A DNA stretch of 64,000 nucleotides from Chrysopilus asiliformis (Eukaryota; Arthropoda; Insecta; Diptera; Rhagionidae), in NCBI GenBank assembly GCA_964034945.1, contig OZ035962.1, forward strand, positions 80,745,942-80,809,941, read 5' to 3'. Numbering within the stretch: position 1 is the stretch's first letter; every line of letters begins with the position of its first letter. Below the pieces are notes generated by a model. The model was not told the DNA's origin, did no database searches, and was given only the letters and a program-made list of their open reading frames with translations. Below, one piece after another: positions 33,126-44,434 of the stretch. A program made the translations under genes and the position numbers.

Positions 33126-34142
33126 TTAATAGATAACTGGTACAGGCCGTCGGAGAGTGCTGCTATCGAGTCCATCGACTCCAGTATTCGGTGTTCCCGG
33201 ACTTGAACCCGGCGACGCCGATGATGTCGATGAGTTATTGTAGATACTATTCGAGTGGGCAGCATAGAGGGAAGGCGCTGAGATTCCACTGTAGATTCCA
33301 GAATAAAAAGATCCCAGTGAGGTCGGTGGGAGTTGGGGGGCCTTCTGCGCTTCCAGAACACTCGTCGGTTGATTAGACGCTGCCGCAGCGGCGGCCGCTT
33401 GTGTTTGATGGAGTTTAGACAGCGCCAAAGGATCAAATCCTCCAAAATACGGCACGGGGTAGGGTTGTTCCAGGTGATGCGATTGGGCGAAGTACGGTGG
33501 GAGTTGATGGAAAGGATTGTAGGCGGCGGCCGCTGCTGCCGCGTTCAGTGAGTTTTTCCCTGCCGCTGACTGCATTCCTAGTGGCAGTCCTTGACCTCCA
33601 CCCTGAAGGGGGTTCTTCGGCTTGCGACGGGGGCGATATTTATAATCGGGATGTTCTTTCATATGTAGCGCCCTTAGCCGTTTCGCTTCGTCGATGAATG
33701 GTCGCTTCTGGGCCTCGGTTAGGAGTTTCCATTCGGCGCCAAGTCGCTTTGAGATCTCCGAGTTGTGCATTTTTGGATTGTCTTTGGCGATCTGTCGTCG
33801 CTGCAGCCGTGACCAAACCATAAACGCGTTCATTGGACGCTTGATGTGACCTTCTTGACCCGGCGATGTGGAGTGATGGCCTTGATGGTGGTGATGTCCT
33901 CCCATTCCCGTGTTTGCGCTCATCATTCCGTTGGTGTTCCCGTGGGCCCCTGTGGGAGAATTGCCCATAGCAGCAGCCACGGCTGCAAGGCTGCTGGATT
34001 GTGAAAACTGCATAGCCCGTTTTACACTCACCTCCGACGGGCTCATTGTGGGTTGGGGAGCGTAATCGCCCGGTGTTGGTATATCTAAGCCGCCGGTTAA
34101 GTGAAATCCATATTGCGGATGTGAAGACAGTGCGGTCATCAT
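33126..34142 (-). CDS. Sox21a: SoxB-class HMG-box transcription factor, Sox21a
   Basis: A complete single-exon frame of 338 residues. The HMG box spans residues 99-176 (33615-33848): it starts [19 protein letters not shown], carries the RPMNAFMVW signature of Sox proteins (102-110) and ends in the basic RPRRKPK that works as a nuclear localisation signal. The box binds the minor groove of ACAAAG-like sites and bends DNA. Before it lie a low-complexity N-terminus and a histidine-rich stretch (83-90). After it come two polyalanine runs (201-207 and 249-255), the block [19 protein letters not shown], the block [18 protein letters not shown] and the C-terminal LRRPVPVIY. These tail blocks and the [12 protein letters not shown] variant of the box match insect Sox21a rather than Dichaete, SoxNeuro or Sox21b as I know them. 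In Drosophila Sox21a drives intestinal stem-cell progeny towards differentiation; the same role here is inferred. I chose the first of two adjacent ATGs; the second would remove one residue. Confidence 0.93.
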   Translation of the reverse strand: MMTALSSHPQYGFHLTGGLDIPTPGDYAPQPTMSPSEVSVKRAMQFSQSSSLAAVAAAMGNSPTGAHGNTNGMMSANTGMGGHHHHQGHHSTSPGQEGHIKRPMNAFMVWSRLQRRQIAKDNPKMHNSEISKRLGAEWKLLTEAQKRPFIDEAKRLRALHMKEHPDYKYRPRRKPKNPLQGGGQGLPLGMQSAAGKNSLNAAAAAAAYNPFHQLPPYFAQSHHLEQPYPVPYFGGFDPLALSKLHQTQAAAAAAASNQPTSVLEAQKAPQLPPTSLGSFYSGIYSGISAPSLYAAHSNSIYNNSSTSSASPGSSPGTPNTGVDGLDSSTLRRPVPVIY

Positions 34143-35938
34143 GAGGATGGTTTTTTTGTGAAGCTGACTTCACTTACTTACGAGCACTTAATTTTTTTTT
34201 TTTTGTTATTACTTTGAATCTTTGTGGTTTTTACTTGATTTGAAATGTGTATTAATTTATTCGTTTCAACTTCTTTTTCACCAAAAATACGTTTTGAAAC
34301 TTTGTAAAAATTCGTATTATTTTTGATAAAACTTTTCAATGTTCATCACGAATTTAACATTCATTTTTATTCAATAACTTGTTAAAGAAAAACTTGATTT
34401 TATTTTTGTTATGAAAAACAAATATATCAGCAATCACTGGTGTTTATTGAATGACAAACTCGTTTGAATAAAACGATCAAAAAACAGGTAACTGAATAAT
34501 TATATTAACTATCGTCAAAAAGATGCGATTATAATTGAATTAATTCGAGACAACTGAACTCGTCAAATGTGAAGCAATGACTGACGGAATAATTGATCTT
34601 AACACGACTACCTTCGTGCAAGAATGGTTAACATTCAACCACCACAAGAAAAAATATCTGCAGATAAAAAAAACGTAAAGTTTGCCACATGGCCCGTAGA
34701 AATATGTATGTGTTGGAACAGGTATGCAGAGATTGCGGTGGTATTGGTGTGATTTTAAGGTGGAATCAAAGGAAAAATATTTTAAAATTCGTCTTTTTAT
34801 GTACGCAGTAATAGCCACACACACATATGCATTCAGGATCTCTCACTGGTCGCATAAAGCATAGAGAGTTACACTACGCTATTATGTTCAACAGAACATA
34901 TTCGTGTTTCTTTATTCACAGAGCGTATTGTGTTCTTATGCTTCAGCATAATAGCCTCGAAGGGGTGTTGCTTTTATGACTTATGTTTCAACGTGAACGC
35001 CTTCCATTGTTCAGTCCCACTATATAATATAGCCTTAACCAATCCAGCGCCCGGACAAATGTTTCCCCATGCATGTTTATCGGGTTTCAAACTATAGGAA
35101 ACTGGAGAAATACACCGAATGGTGGGGATAACATCCAACACATATTAAAATTCTTCTAATATAGAGGTTTGTCCCGTTTTATCCAAAGCATAAATTTCAA
35201 GATGGACTTTCAACTCTTCAGTTTTATGGGAAGATTATTGTCCAAAGATTATTGTTTTGTTTGGCTAAAATTTGTTAAATGGGTTTGGTTGGATCAATTG
35301 TAGCTAAAAAAAGAATTGGAACTCTCCGCCATACACACATGCGAATTTTCTCATATATATGAGATAAACATTTATATGAGAAAAATACCCCCCAAATTCA
35401 AATATGTTCAACGTTAGAAAAAGTCATGTGGGGCTCTTTACGTTTTTTGTACCATCAGCCATTTCTGTTTGTTATTATTGAGCGCATTATAATACCACTT
35501 TGCACCAATTTGTTTTGTTTTATTGCTTTCATTAGAGCCACTTTTCTAAAAACGTTAACACATGACCATTGTGTCGGCGTTATTGAAAAATAACAAAAAT
35601 ACAAAATATTGCAAAAAAGCACTAAATAATTGTTATTTGAAAAATGTATCACGAGATTGAGGTTCTTTTTTTCTCGATTTTTCTTCCATTTCCATTGTCG
35701 ACCATTTCAGATTTTATTGATTTTTTGAACTTTTCGAATAAAAACCATTTTGAAATGAATCCAATCTGAACTAGAATATTGTTGCTGTTTGTTGTTTCGT
35801 TTAAATAAAATGGAAATTTTTTTTATTTTTCTTTTCATGTTGTTGATTTTATTGGTAAATTTAACTTTAAAGTTTCACATGGTTGATTATTGAATTTTTT
35901 TATCACCGTTAAAATGTTTTAAAACACATCCCGTGAAT
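34143..35938. other. Upstream flank of Sox21a, transposon-free
   Basis: Contains the 5' untranslated region and probable promoter of the minus-strand Sox gene, but no TATA box or initiator that I can pick with confidence. The sequence is AT-rich, with a few palindromes (for example TCTCATATATATGAGA near 35350). No insertion can be delimited. Confidence 0.4.
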
Positions 35939-36100
35939 TATGATTAAAACACATCCTGCGAAACTGTGATATTATGATTACAGTGGGGCCCGCTTAAGAG
36001 GAACCCGCTTAAGAGAAGCCAGTTTAGCAGAACAAGTCGCTTAAGAACACACAATCCTCAAACCCGTTGCCTTTTTTCGCAGGATGTGTTTTAATCATAA
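35939..36100. repeat. Foldback with GATTAAAACACATCCTGCGA arms
   Basis: The arms TATGATTAAAACACATCCTG (35939 on) and complement (ending about 36100) flank a centre with GGGGCCCGCTTAAGAG and repeats of CGCTTAAGA. The centre's CAGTGGGGCC start resembles a pogo/Tigger-type end, but its partner is not evident. Confidence 0.55.
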
Positions 36101-36214
36101 ACTACTAACAAATATAACTACTCACAATTTCCAAAAATTAGGCTATATTTTTTTAACAAGTAACATTTTTGACATTGTTTTTATTTCTTACTATATTATA
36201 GCTATACCAAAGTA

Positions 36215-36937
36215 CAGTGTGACCTCGGTAAACCCAACCCTCGAAGAACGCAACTCATCTGTTAACGCAACACCTAAAATTTTACACTGTTTACTCAATA
36301 AACGCAACTTCCAAATAAGGTTGGCTCGATTAACCCTTTCGAGACAGCTTTCACAATTTTTCATAGTTTGTTGGGACATATGTGTCCCAGCAGCTGCGAA
36401 AGGGTTAACGCAACTTTTTTATAATCTGATACTGTTTCGGCCAAAAAAAGATAAAAAATAGTTATAGGAAATCTTTTATTGACTTTATTCTCTGTTCGTT
36501 GTTTTTATTTATTAAAGAATGGCGGTTACAAAAGAAATCTGTGCCAACAAAAAAAAACACAAGAAAACTAAAATTGGCAGGCAATCGTACAATTTGTGTA
36601 TGGCGATATTATAAACTCTCAAAGTGGAATTTTTGAATTGGATCATAATATTCCAGTTGAATTTTTTGAGGCTAATCCGACTGAACTTTGATGTATGAAA
36701 AACTTGGTGTAAATACTTTTGCAGTATTTACGATTTATTTAGTATTATAAATAATTTTGCAGCGTAAAAACTACGTTACAAATGGTAAAGATTTTATCAT
36801 ATTTTTGGAGCTGTTATATTGTTTAAGAACTTATGTTTCTCTTTTTGACAGATAATTGGGTGACTCGGTTAACGCAACTGACTCGGTTATTGCAACAGGC
36901 TCTGTCTACTATAGTTGCGTTTATCGAGGTCACACTG
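36215..36937. mobile_element. pogo/Tigger-like MITE
   Basis: The inverted ends CAGTGTGACCTCG(G/A)TAAAC and complement are flanked by TA (36213-36214 and 36938-36939). The words GTTAACGCAAC and TAAACGCAAC recur inside about six times. No transposase. It carries the small TTAA-flanked element at 36334-36404. Confidence 0.8.
36334..36404. mobile_element. 71-bp piggyBac-like miniature element
   Basis: The ends CCCTTTCG and CGAAAGGG are flanked by TTAA on both sides (36330-36333 and 36405-36408), the target site and duplication of piggyBac. An inner palindrome GGGACATATGTGTCCC fills much of the rest. Exceptionally short for a mobile element. Confidence 0.65.
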
Positions 36938-37083
36938 TATATACAATCCAAGTAGTTTCAGTTCAAATTATTTGTCAAAATGACGTTGCACTAGTGCGGA
37001 TGGAAGTGATTTCGGCAGGTGCGGTAAAGGAAAGTCTATGCCCATTGGAGTTTGGGGCATGACAAGGGGCAATCGACTGGCTG

Positions 37084-38004
37084 CACTCTAGAAAATTTTA
37101 TTGTAATTTTACCACTAAAATAGTAGGAAACCATTTTCCTACTATAATAGTAGTAAAATTAAACCGAGTCGTAATGGCTTAAAAGCTATGCATTTTTACT
37201 CATTTTGTGGCGTACAAAAGCCACTTTTACGGGGGAACTTTAAACTAAATAAAACGTAAAAGTACAATACTGGTGTAATTTTACGACATTTTTTGTTTAA
37301 AATTACACCGAAAATGGTATTAGAATTTCTCGGATTATACGGTCTGCAAAAACAAAAATAATACAACAAAGTTATTATATTATTTTTGCGGATGTTTTCA
37401 CATCCAAATTTTCCCCCAACAGGTCAGGTCGGACATGTCTGCCCTGAAAACCCATCAGGAGCCTGTTTCTGGTATGGAAACTGTCTCACCGTCATCAGAG
37501 CCTGCTTTACCAGTTTCCACACAGGCTTACAAGATTTTGGAGGAGTAAAACTCGATTCGAGTATTTATACTACGATGCCACAAACCTTATGCAAATTATA
37601 AGGTTAAGGCAACATAGCTCCATCAAGCCAGAGCGAATAAACTCTTTAGTGTTTAACCATTGAACAATTTCTGGAATGGCGATCAAATGACTCATCAAAC
37701 ACGCTAATGCCGTCAACTGCATTGTTAAATAATGAAATTGTCCGCTTAATAATGCAAAAATACTCTGTGAGCGTGTTTTTACACCAAAATGAGAGTAAAA
37801 ATATAAATATTGGTCAAAATTTTACGCAAGGTTTAAAATTACCCTATTTCTAGTGTAAGATTAATGTTTTTTTGGGTGAGTTTACAACTTAAACGGTGTG
37901 CGAGCTAAATTCTGATTTGTTTTCGAAATTTTACGACTTTTTTGCAAATTTACCCCGTTTTTACCCCATTTTTCGGTTTAAATACAAATCCATTTTCTAC
38001 AGTG
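37084..38004. mobile_element. MITE with CACTCTAGAAAAT ends and TG target duplication
   Basis: A 921-bp element with ends CACTCTAGAAAAT and ATTTTCTACAGTG, flanked by TG (37082-37083 and 38005-38006). It contains words such as AAAATTACACC and ACTATAATAGTAGTAAAATT in several arrangements. The ends resemble those of families D and E. No transposase. Confidence 0.65.
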
Positions 38005-38318
38005 TGTAGCGTTTCTCGTTCATACTCATGTCAAATGGAAGTGAATTGACTATACTTGGGCTATACTGTAGCTATTCAGCTATGATACGAAATAAAAAAC
38101 CTTCAATCCGGTAGTCACAATATGAAAAATATTCACTTTTTTGGAAAAAAGATTATCTGTTAAAATTAACCTCCACTGTTATTGGGCTAGTTTTAGCAGT
38201 AATGACTAACCCCTTTAACGTAGGGGATAAGAAATGGAAATAATTTAAAGAAAATAATTTTTCTTGTTCAAAATTCACATATTGCATTCTTTGCAATATG
38301 TAACTTTTCGCCAAATAT

Positions 38319-38985
38319 CACGGATGGCAAACGAAAAAAAAATCGTAACGTTATACATTCCGTTATGTAACGAAATTCAAATTTTATTTCGTTACATTCA
38401 GGGTATTCACAGTCCTCTTTTAAATTGCGAGTAATTTTACCGCTCGGTAATTCAGTCAAATTTAACAGATTTTTACCGAGACGGTAATTTGGTTCATGTA
38501 AAAATGAATTACCGGTAATTGTAAACATGCCGTGTTTTCCGGCCCGGTTATTCGGTATCAAGAATCAACCGCGAATGGCGCTAGTAATGTTTTTAATTGT
38601 CAAATTTTCTCGCTGGTTTTTGTTAATCTCATCGGACTGATCCAAATGTTTTCAATTTTGATAGCCGTTGCCACCATAGAAATTCAAAAGAATACATCAA
38701 ACATGGATTTAAAGGTATGTGACATATTTTACAATCAAATTCGCAGTTCATGATTTGGTCACGTATCCAATAAAAGCGCTGTTCTCAAATCTGTGCTGTG
38801 GGATGTTCACAGCAGAATATTTTCAGTCTTTTAATATTACCGAAAACACCGAATACCGAAAATTAAAAGAGGACTGTGAATACCCTGATTATTTCGTTTT
38901 GTAACGGTAAAAAACTTCAGTTCGTTACGTTATACCGTTATTATTTTGTTACACATTGTATTGAAACTGAAAACTAAAAAAAAAA
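38319..38985 (+). mobile_element. Family H (hAT-like), left-half copy
   Basis: It starts CACGGATGGCAAACG and matches 18608-18770 closely (AATCGTAACGTTATACATTC; AACTGAAAACTAAAAAAAA). The right end is not seen. It is split by the 38399-38887 insertion. Confidence 0.6.
38399..38887. mobile_element. MITE with CAGGGTATTCACAGTCCTC ends
   Basis: A 489-bp insertion with ends CAGGGTATTCACAGTCCTCT and complement. ATT flanks both sides. The insertion is confirmed by the continuous family H copy at 18610-18770. It contains ACCGAATACCG and GGTAATT words. Class not clear. Confidence 0.7.
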
Positions 38986-39039
38986 ATTAAAAAAGTTTTT
39001 TTTTTAAAAAATGCATTAAAAAAGTATTCAATGTGTATG

Positions 39040-39410
39040 GGGGAGGGGGGAACGGCTGGTCCGATTGGATTTTGATGTATGGATGAGTTATGTGAAATCA
39101 TATTCTAAACACATTTTACTTTTATAAATTTTTTATTAGGACCCACCGTTTTCGGCAAAATTGCAGAAAACTGGTTCAGTTGAGGGGAAAGAAATGGTCC
39201 GCTCGATCGCTCGTTCAGGAATTAAGCGTTTCCATTTACGATGAACACAACTGCACAAAATTTCAAGTCTCTAGCTCAATTCGTTCAAAGGTTATGGTAT
39301 TCACGGACAGACGGACAAGCGGAAATCAAAATCTTTTGTCATCTCTAACATCATGGTGTAGTGTCCGACGATTGGTTTGATGCGTTACTAACAGTATACC
39401 AAATCTAATA
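39040..39410 (+). repeat. Family A dispersed repeat
   Basis: It starts with a G-rich stretch (GGGGGAGGGGGGAACGG), then CCGATTGGATTTTGATGTAT, a CCACCGTTTTCGGCAAAAT word, TTTCAAGTCTCTAGCTCAAT and a GACAGACGGACAAG tail. No gene. Confidence 0.55.
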
Positions 39411-40924
39411 TACTCCTATATGATATATCATAGAGTAAAAAAATGTCAGACACATTTTAAAAAATGTTTTATGTAATTATCTTCCAATTGATTCACTCTT
39501 TCTCTACTATTTATTTAAGACTTCTTTATCGACTTTTAAATCCATATATGTATGTGATTTACCTGCAAACCGAAATCTCAACATTAGAAGCATAAACGTT
39601 TTACTCAGATAACATTCTCCGATTTTTTTAAGGGCGTTAGACCCAATAAAACAAACAAAGCTCACATGCACCAATTATGTTATGGAAAACAGGTAATTTC
39701 TTAGCCATTATGACTAAAGAACGGTGATTAACTTTTGCTTTAATCATAAATGGATCATATTTAAGATGTCTGTGGGCGTTTATCCGAAATTAAAAAGTCA
39801 ACTTTTCACAATGGCTATAATTGTAACAGCGAACAAAGAGACAATTTGCAACTGTTGTAAACATGAATTCCATGCCAGGGAAATATACTGAAAATATGTG
39901 ACAAATATCTTCTGTACAATCCCACCATAATTCAGTATGCATGAATACCTGAGCCGCGTACCAGTTCAGGTAATTTTGTAATAAAATTTAAATTTTCTCT
40001 CCCTGAGAGAAAAGGTTTCTTTGGCTAGTGGCCATAAAAACCTCGGAAAGTCGAAAGGAAATTTTCTTTGAATTTCTCTGCGGTAAAACGTTAAATCTTT
40101 CAACAAAAAAAAGAAACGCTCGTTTAACTTAAATTATGTGTATATATTTGAATTTGAACCATAACTGTATTTTTACATTATTTTTGGGATTTCCTTTAAT
40201 TGCAGTCAACTCGAAAGACTAAAAGAATCAGAGGGAAATCACCGAAAAACTGGTCGTTCCCGAGCCAAGGTCCTTGCGTAGTTTGGCTGCCAAGCAAAAT
40301 ATATGAGCAATAAAATAACTAATAATAATAAAAGTGCCAAGAAAAAGGAAAACTCGAAAACTGCATAATTTTCGCTAAAATTCCATTTTTTTATATTTTA
40401 TAGTTGCGTTAGAACTAAAAGCATTTTTATCGTCATTAGTGGATGTTGTACAAGTTTGGGTATTTTAGGCTTCTTTTTTGGTTAGCATTTTAAGGTAAAA
40501 GTCAAATATGATTGCGCATAAAAATATGCTGAATTCCATTTAATTGTAAAAGAGAAAATTTTATGATTCTACCGTCCGGATTACATGCTAAAAAGTCAAA
40601 ATAAAACATTACGGAATGTTTTATGGAAGGTCGTTAATGATTACAATGACTTAAAACACAGATTTTCATAAGTACCTACTATATAGGTATTTGAAATATT
40701 TTTTACTATTCAATAGAAATTCGTATATACTTAAAACGCTATTTCGAAGGATTTTCTATTTTCTTGAAGGGTTTTGTATAACAAAATATTTCTGGTCTAT
40801 TTGTTCATTAAAACTCGTGATAGAATTGATTTATAGACTTGAAATTTGAAGATTTTGTCAAAAATCGTATATAAAATCATAAGAAATGCTAAAATTGCCC
40901 GGGGTCAATAGTCAAATATTCTGT
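39411..40924. other. No gene recognised
   Basis: AT-rich sequence with short frames; nothing bounded. Confidence 0.4.
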
Positions 40925-41007
40925 ACACGTTGGCTACCATGTGAGTCACCGGTGATCACAGCGTAAGTGAAATAAGTGTGCGTTTTTTTGGCTGGTAGCC
41001 AACGTGT
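40925..41007. repeat. Short inverted repeat, possible mini-MITE
   Basis: The arms ACACGTTGGCTACCA (40925-40939) and TGGTAGCCAACGTGT (40993-41007) are perfect complements around a 53-bp centre. No clear target duplication. Confidence 0.6.
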
Positions 41008-41009
41008 TA

Positions 41010-41280
41010 AGACAGACAACATTATTTTTTTGAAAAGTATTTTTGTGTGGGAGAGGGGGAAGGGAGAGGCCCGATTGGATTATTACAATGGAGCAGTTAT
41101 GAAAAATCATATTCTAAACATATTTCGTCTTTATAATATTTTCAATACTATGCACCGTTTTCAAGAAAATACGAATAAAGTGTTCTATTTGTATGGGAAA
41201 GGGGGAAGGAGTGGTTCAACTGGATTTTGATGTACGGATAAGTTAAGTAAAATCACATTCTGATATATCGTTTTTTAAGA
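41010..41280 (+). repeat. Family A dispersed repeat, two tandem pieces
   Basis: The segment GTGTGGGAGAGGGGGAAGG to CACCGTTTTCAAG is followed by a second, similar segment (GTATGGGAAAGGGGGAAGG, then GATTTTGATGTACGGATA). Both match family A copies elsewhere. Confidence 0.5.
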
Positions 41281-42159
41281 AGTGGACAATGAACGTGATA
41301 TCGAATTAACAAAGAACGTGGTTATTTATTCACGCAAAGTAGTTGATTTAAACAATGAAAATTGTATAATTTTGATTAATGAAAATATGTCCTTGGTTGA
41401 ATTAATCACAAACGAAGTTGACACAAAATCAACTAAGGTTTGTGGTTGATTTTACCAATGAATTTCTCTCCGTGCGATTTTGTGAGCAAAAATCTAAATG
41501 TAAGATTCAAAATCACTGCTTGAAAAACATCTTTAAAAACCTCAAACTTTTTCTCATTTTTTTCATTTTCCGGAAAAGATCTCAACACAAACACATGTAA
41601 AAAAAGTAGCAAAAAATTGAAAAATACACAGAATACTGAATTTTTTTGAAATTACTTTGACCCTCGGCAATTTCGCTTTAGTGACCTTTACTAGCAACCG
41701 TAATAAAGTCATCTGAAATGAATTTTTACAACCTCATATACTAATAAAACAAACAATTCTGAAAAGTAATAGTTTTAACAGTCTAGAGTACATTTGGGTA
41801 TAAAAATTTATTTTCCTATTTCTCGCTATTGTTTTTCCTTTCATGAAACGCTTGCCACTTTTTGACTTTCGATTATTGCGAATTTAGCTCTTTGTATTGT
41901 CATTTAGTATTTTTATTTTGACTTATGGCAAAAAGTTAATTTCAACTGCAACCGTAATAACTAAAATGAATTCGCATGTGCGAAAAATTTGTACCTGTTC
42001 AAGGATTTTCCTTTGCAGCAGCGGCATTAAAGTTTAGTTTGTCTGGTAATACTTGATCAAAAAAATTCCGTGCCGTAGGAAGCATGCCGTAGTTACGATT
42101 AATTCAATTCTACGTCCTTATTATGAAACGTATTCTTCTTCTGATTACGTATTCTTTTT
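41281..42159. other. No gene recognised
   Basis: AT-rich linker; short frames without support. Confidence 0.4.
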
Positions 42160-42186
42160 ACTTTCCTCTATTATAGGAGAAAGTAC

Positions 42187-42755
42187 ACCCAGAGAAAAAT
42201 CTTAGTAAAATCTTAGTAAAATTAACAAAAGACTTTGTGTTGAACTTTAACACAAGAAAAAACGTATAGATAACAGAAGTTCTGTTCTCCGAACGAAAAA
42301 TTGTGTTATTCTAATAACATAGAATATGTAGGATTTACGTACATACATGTGCAGCCAACAAAAGTGCTTGTGTTAAATTTTTACCCAAAGAAATCGTATA
42401 TCGAAAATAAGTTGTGTAGTAACAACACAAAAGGTTGTGAAAATTACAAATATCGTTTGTTGTTGATACCTACAACCAGAGAAAAATCTTAGTAAGATCT
42501 ACAAAAGATTTTGTGTTGAACTTTAACACAAAAAAAGCGTATAGATAACAGAAGTTCTGTTCTCCGAACGAAAAATTGTGTTATTCTAATAACATAGAAT
42601 ATGTAGGATTTACGTACATACATGTGCAACCAACAAAAGTGCTTGTGTTAAATTTTTACCCAAAGAAATCGTATATCGAAAATAAGTTGTGTAGTAACAA
42701 CGCAAAAGGTTGTGAAAATTACAAATATCGTTTGTTGTTGATACAAATAATCAAA
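42187..42755. repeat. Tandem duplication of about 275 bp in family E
   Basis: Two near-identical units, from about 42190 and 42475. Each starts at the AGAGAAAAATCTTAGTAA word of the terminal repeat, so the second unit carries an extra internal copy of the end motif. Identical 50-residue frames (42301 and 42576) are a by-product. Confidence 0.85.
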
Positions 42756-42971
42756 AACATGAAGAAGCTCTCTGTTACATATTATCTATGTACCTATAAC
42801 ACAATTCCGAGTAAAGCTAACAAAACTTCACGTAATAATTCAAGTCGATTTTTTTTCTTCTATTATAATTCACACGTGGTTTGCGAACTCGGAGTTTATA
42901 TAGCTTGAACCTGCCTAAAATTTGGGAGCCGTTACAACTTTTTTATATGAATGACTGCTATATTTGGCCAC

Positions 42972-43080
42972 TATGCCCTTTTTTCCCATATGCCCTTTTA
43001 TGCCCTTTTTCCCCATATGCCCTTTTATGCCCTTTTTCCCCATATGCCCTTTTATGCCCTTTTTTCCCTTTTTTCCCACT
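42972..43080. repeat. Minisatellite, unit of about 30 bp
   Basis: About three and a half copies of CCATATGCCCTTTTATGCCC followed by TTTTTCCC, inside family E. Confidence 0.85.
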
Positions 43081-43947
43081 GGAGCATGCGATTTTGGTGG
43101 AACGGTTCCTATATGTTTTTTCCGTGTATGAAAGACATATTTTATGTGTAAAACTAACACAGTTTATATGCTAGTTTCCACACGGTATAAATGTAAAAGC
43201 AACAAAATTTGACGTAGTATTAACGTAGTTATTATATGTAATGTGAACCAAAAATTTGTTCATTACACGTCTGGGTTGTGTACGTTGAACACAGTGTTTT
43301 CTTCAATGTTACTGAAAATCTTGTTCACATAACACAAAATTCTGTACAACAAACCTACTTTTGTGTTGAAACAACAAACATTACACAAAAGTTGCAAGGT
43401 AAAATTGACGTAAGAATTTTTGTTAAGACAACACAAAATTTTGTTAAGAGCAATATAACAGAAGTTGTGTTGAGTTTACGTATTGTTTTTGTTAAGATAA
43501 CATAGATTTTTCAGTAACCATCTGAAAAACGTGACAACGTAAAATTAACAAACTCAATTTTGTTAGGATAACACAAAGTTGTGTTGGACGTATATTGACG
43601 CTATATTTGTTAATTATACGTAGCATTTTCGTCAGATTGAATGAGATTTTTCTCTGGGTGTATTGATTTCATGACAGAGACCGACTATAGAAACTTTTTG
43701 ATCAGTACGAAATCCGTTTCTAGCAAAATTATAGAGAGGTCCGTGCATATGTCGATCTGTCCGTTGTACGTATCTTAAATAACTCGAAAATCCGTTGAGC
43801 TGCCCACATGAAATTTTTTTGTAAATGCGTTTTACGAAAATTGTGGTTTTCTGTCAACTTTTGGGAAATTAACGTTAGCTATAACGGCTACTTCCCATTC
43901 AATTTTTATGAAAAAGCACAGTTTTTTAAAAAATTTCTCGAAACTTA

Positions 43948-44098
43948 CCCGGCCCTTACACGCGACTATAAAGTCTGTCAGTAGCACAGACTTCAAATGT
44001 CAAATTACTGACAACGAATTAAAATACATTTACCGAACTGGCAGTCAGTGCATTTACACCAGACTGTGTCAGCTCTACAGACGCGTGTAAGGGCCGGG
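43948..44098. mobile_element. Harbinger-like 151-bp MITE
   Basis: The ends CCCGGCCCTTACACGCG and perfect complement are flanked by TTA (43945-43947 and 44099-44101). The three-base TWA duplication fits PIF/Harbinger. Inside lies a second pair, GTCTGTCAGTAGCACAGAC. Confidence 0.75.
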
Positions 44099-44156
44099 TT
44101 ATGCACTTTTGGGAAAAAATGAATGTAACAAAAGTTAAAGGATATAAAATTATCTA

Positions 44157-44428
44157 CACTCAGAAAAATGTTCAGGTCAACTTTTTGTCAGGTTAACTCT
44201 GACCTTACACAGGTGTCTGTAAGCCAGCTAGCGGTCAGAGTTAACCTATCTAAGGTCAACTCGTGCAGCTCCCAATGCCCTACTTCATCTGCTGGTGGCT
44301 TAATTTCAGAATTTCTCCGACTACAGGTCAACTCAGTTTTACTTGCCCACATGCAGGCGAACGCGCGCCTGCCCGAGGCCAATTACGCCGTATGTAGGTC
44401 GTCGAGTTAGCCTCCATTTTTCTGAGTG
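44157..44428. mobile_element. Family D MITE, copy 2
   Basis: Reverse of 4978-5249 with few differences and the same 14-bp ends, flanked here by TA (44155-44156 and 44429-44430). Confidence 0.85.
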
Positions 44429-44434
44429 TATATA

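Larger units (their letters stand above)
36105..38300 (-). repeat. Family F, third and diverged copy, split by insertions
   Basis: Parts of family F are recognisable at 36118-36210 (ACAATTTCCAAAAATTAGGC, TTTAACAAGTAACATTTTTGA) and again at about 38055-38270 (GCTATACTGTAGCTATTCAG, CCGGTAGTCACAATATGAAA, then GGGCTAGTTTTA). The join in the intact copies corresponds to the point where the 36215-38004 insertions sit here. Confidence 0.6.
42186..43660. mobile_element. Family E element (CACCCAGAGAAAAATC ends)
   Basis: A 1475-bp element with ends CACCCAGAGAAAAATC and complement with one mismatch, flanked by TA (42184-42185 and 43661-43662). It contains a tandem duplication, a minisatellite, and many AACACAAA/TTTGTGTT words. 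No recognisable transposase. The ends resemble family D and the 37084 element. Confidence 0.75.
42160..44150 (+). repeat. Family I, copy split by family E and a Harbinger-like MITE
   Basis: It begins TACTTTCCTCTATTATAGGA and breaks at 42184. It resumes at 43663 with ACGAAATCCGTTTCTAGCAA and GTCCGTTGTACGTATC, runs to 43944, and ends with the ACTTTTGGG word after the MITE. Confidence 0.6.

Noticed and set aside
33497..34173. Open frames overlapping Sox21a in other frames, up to 177 codons
   Set aside because: Shadows of a GC-richer coding sequence; only the minus-strand Sox frame has a known domain.
42301..42908. Repeated 50-residue peptide, considered as a duplicated gene
   Set aside because: Due to the 275-bp tandem duplication inside a non-coding mobile element; no domain.
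42972..43080. CRISPR-like spacing of TATGCCC words
   Set aside because: Units are contiguous with no distinct spacers; an ordinary minisatellite in a eukaryotic transposon.
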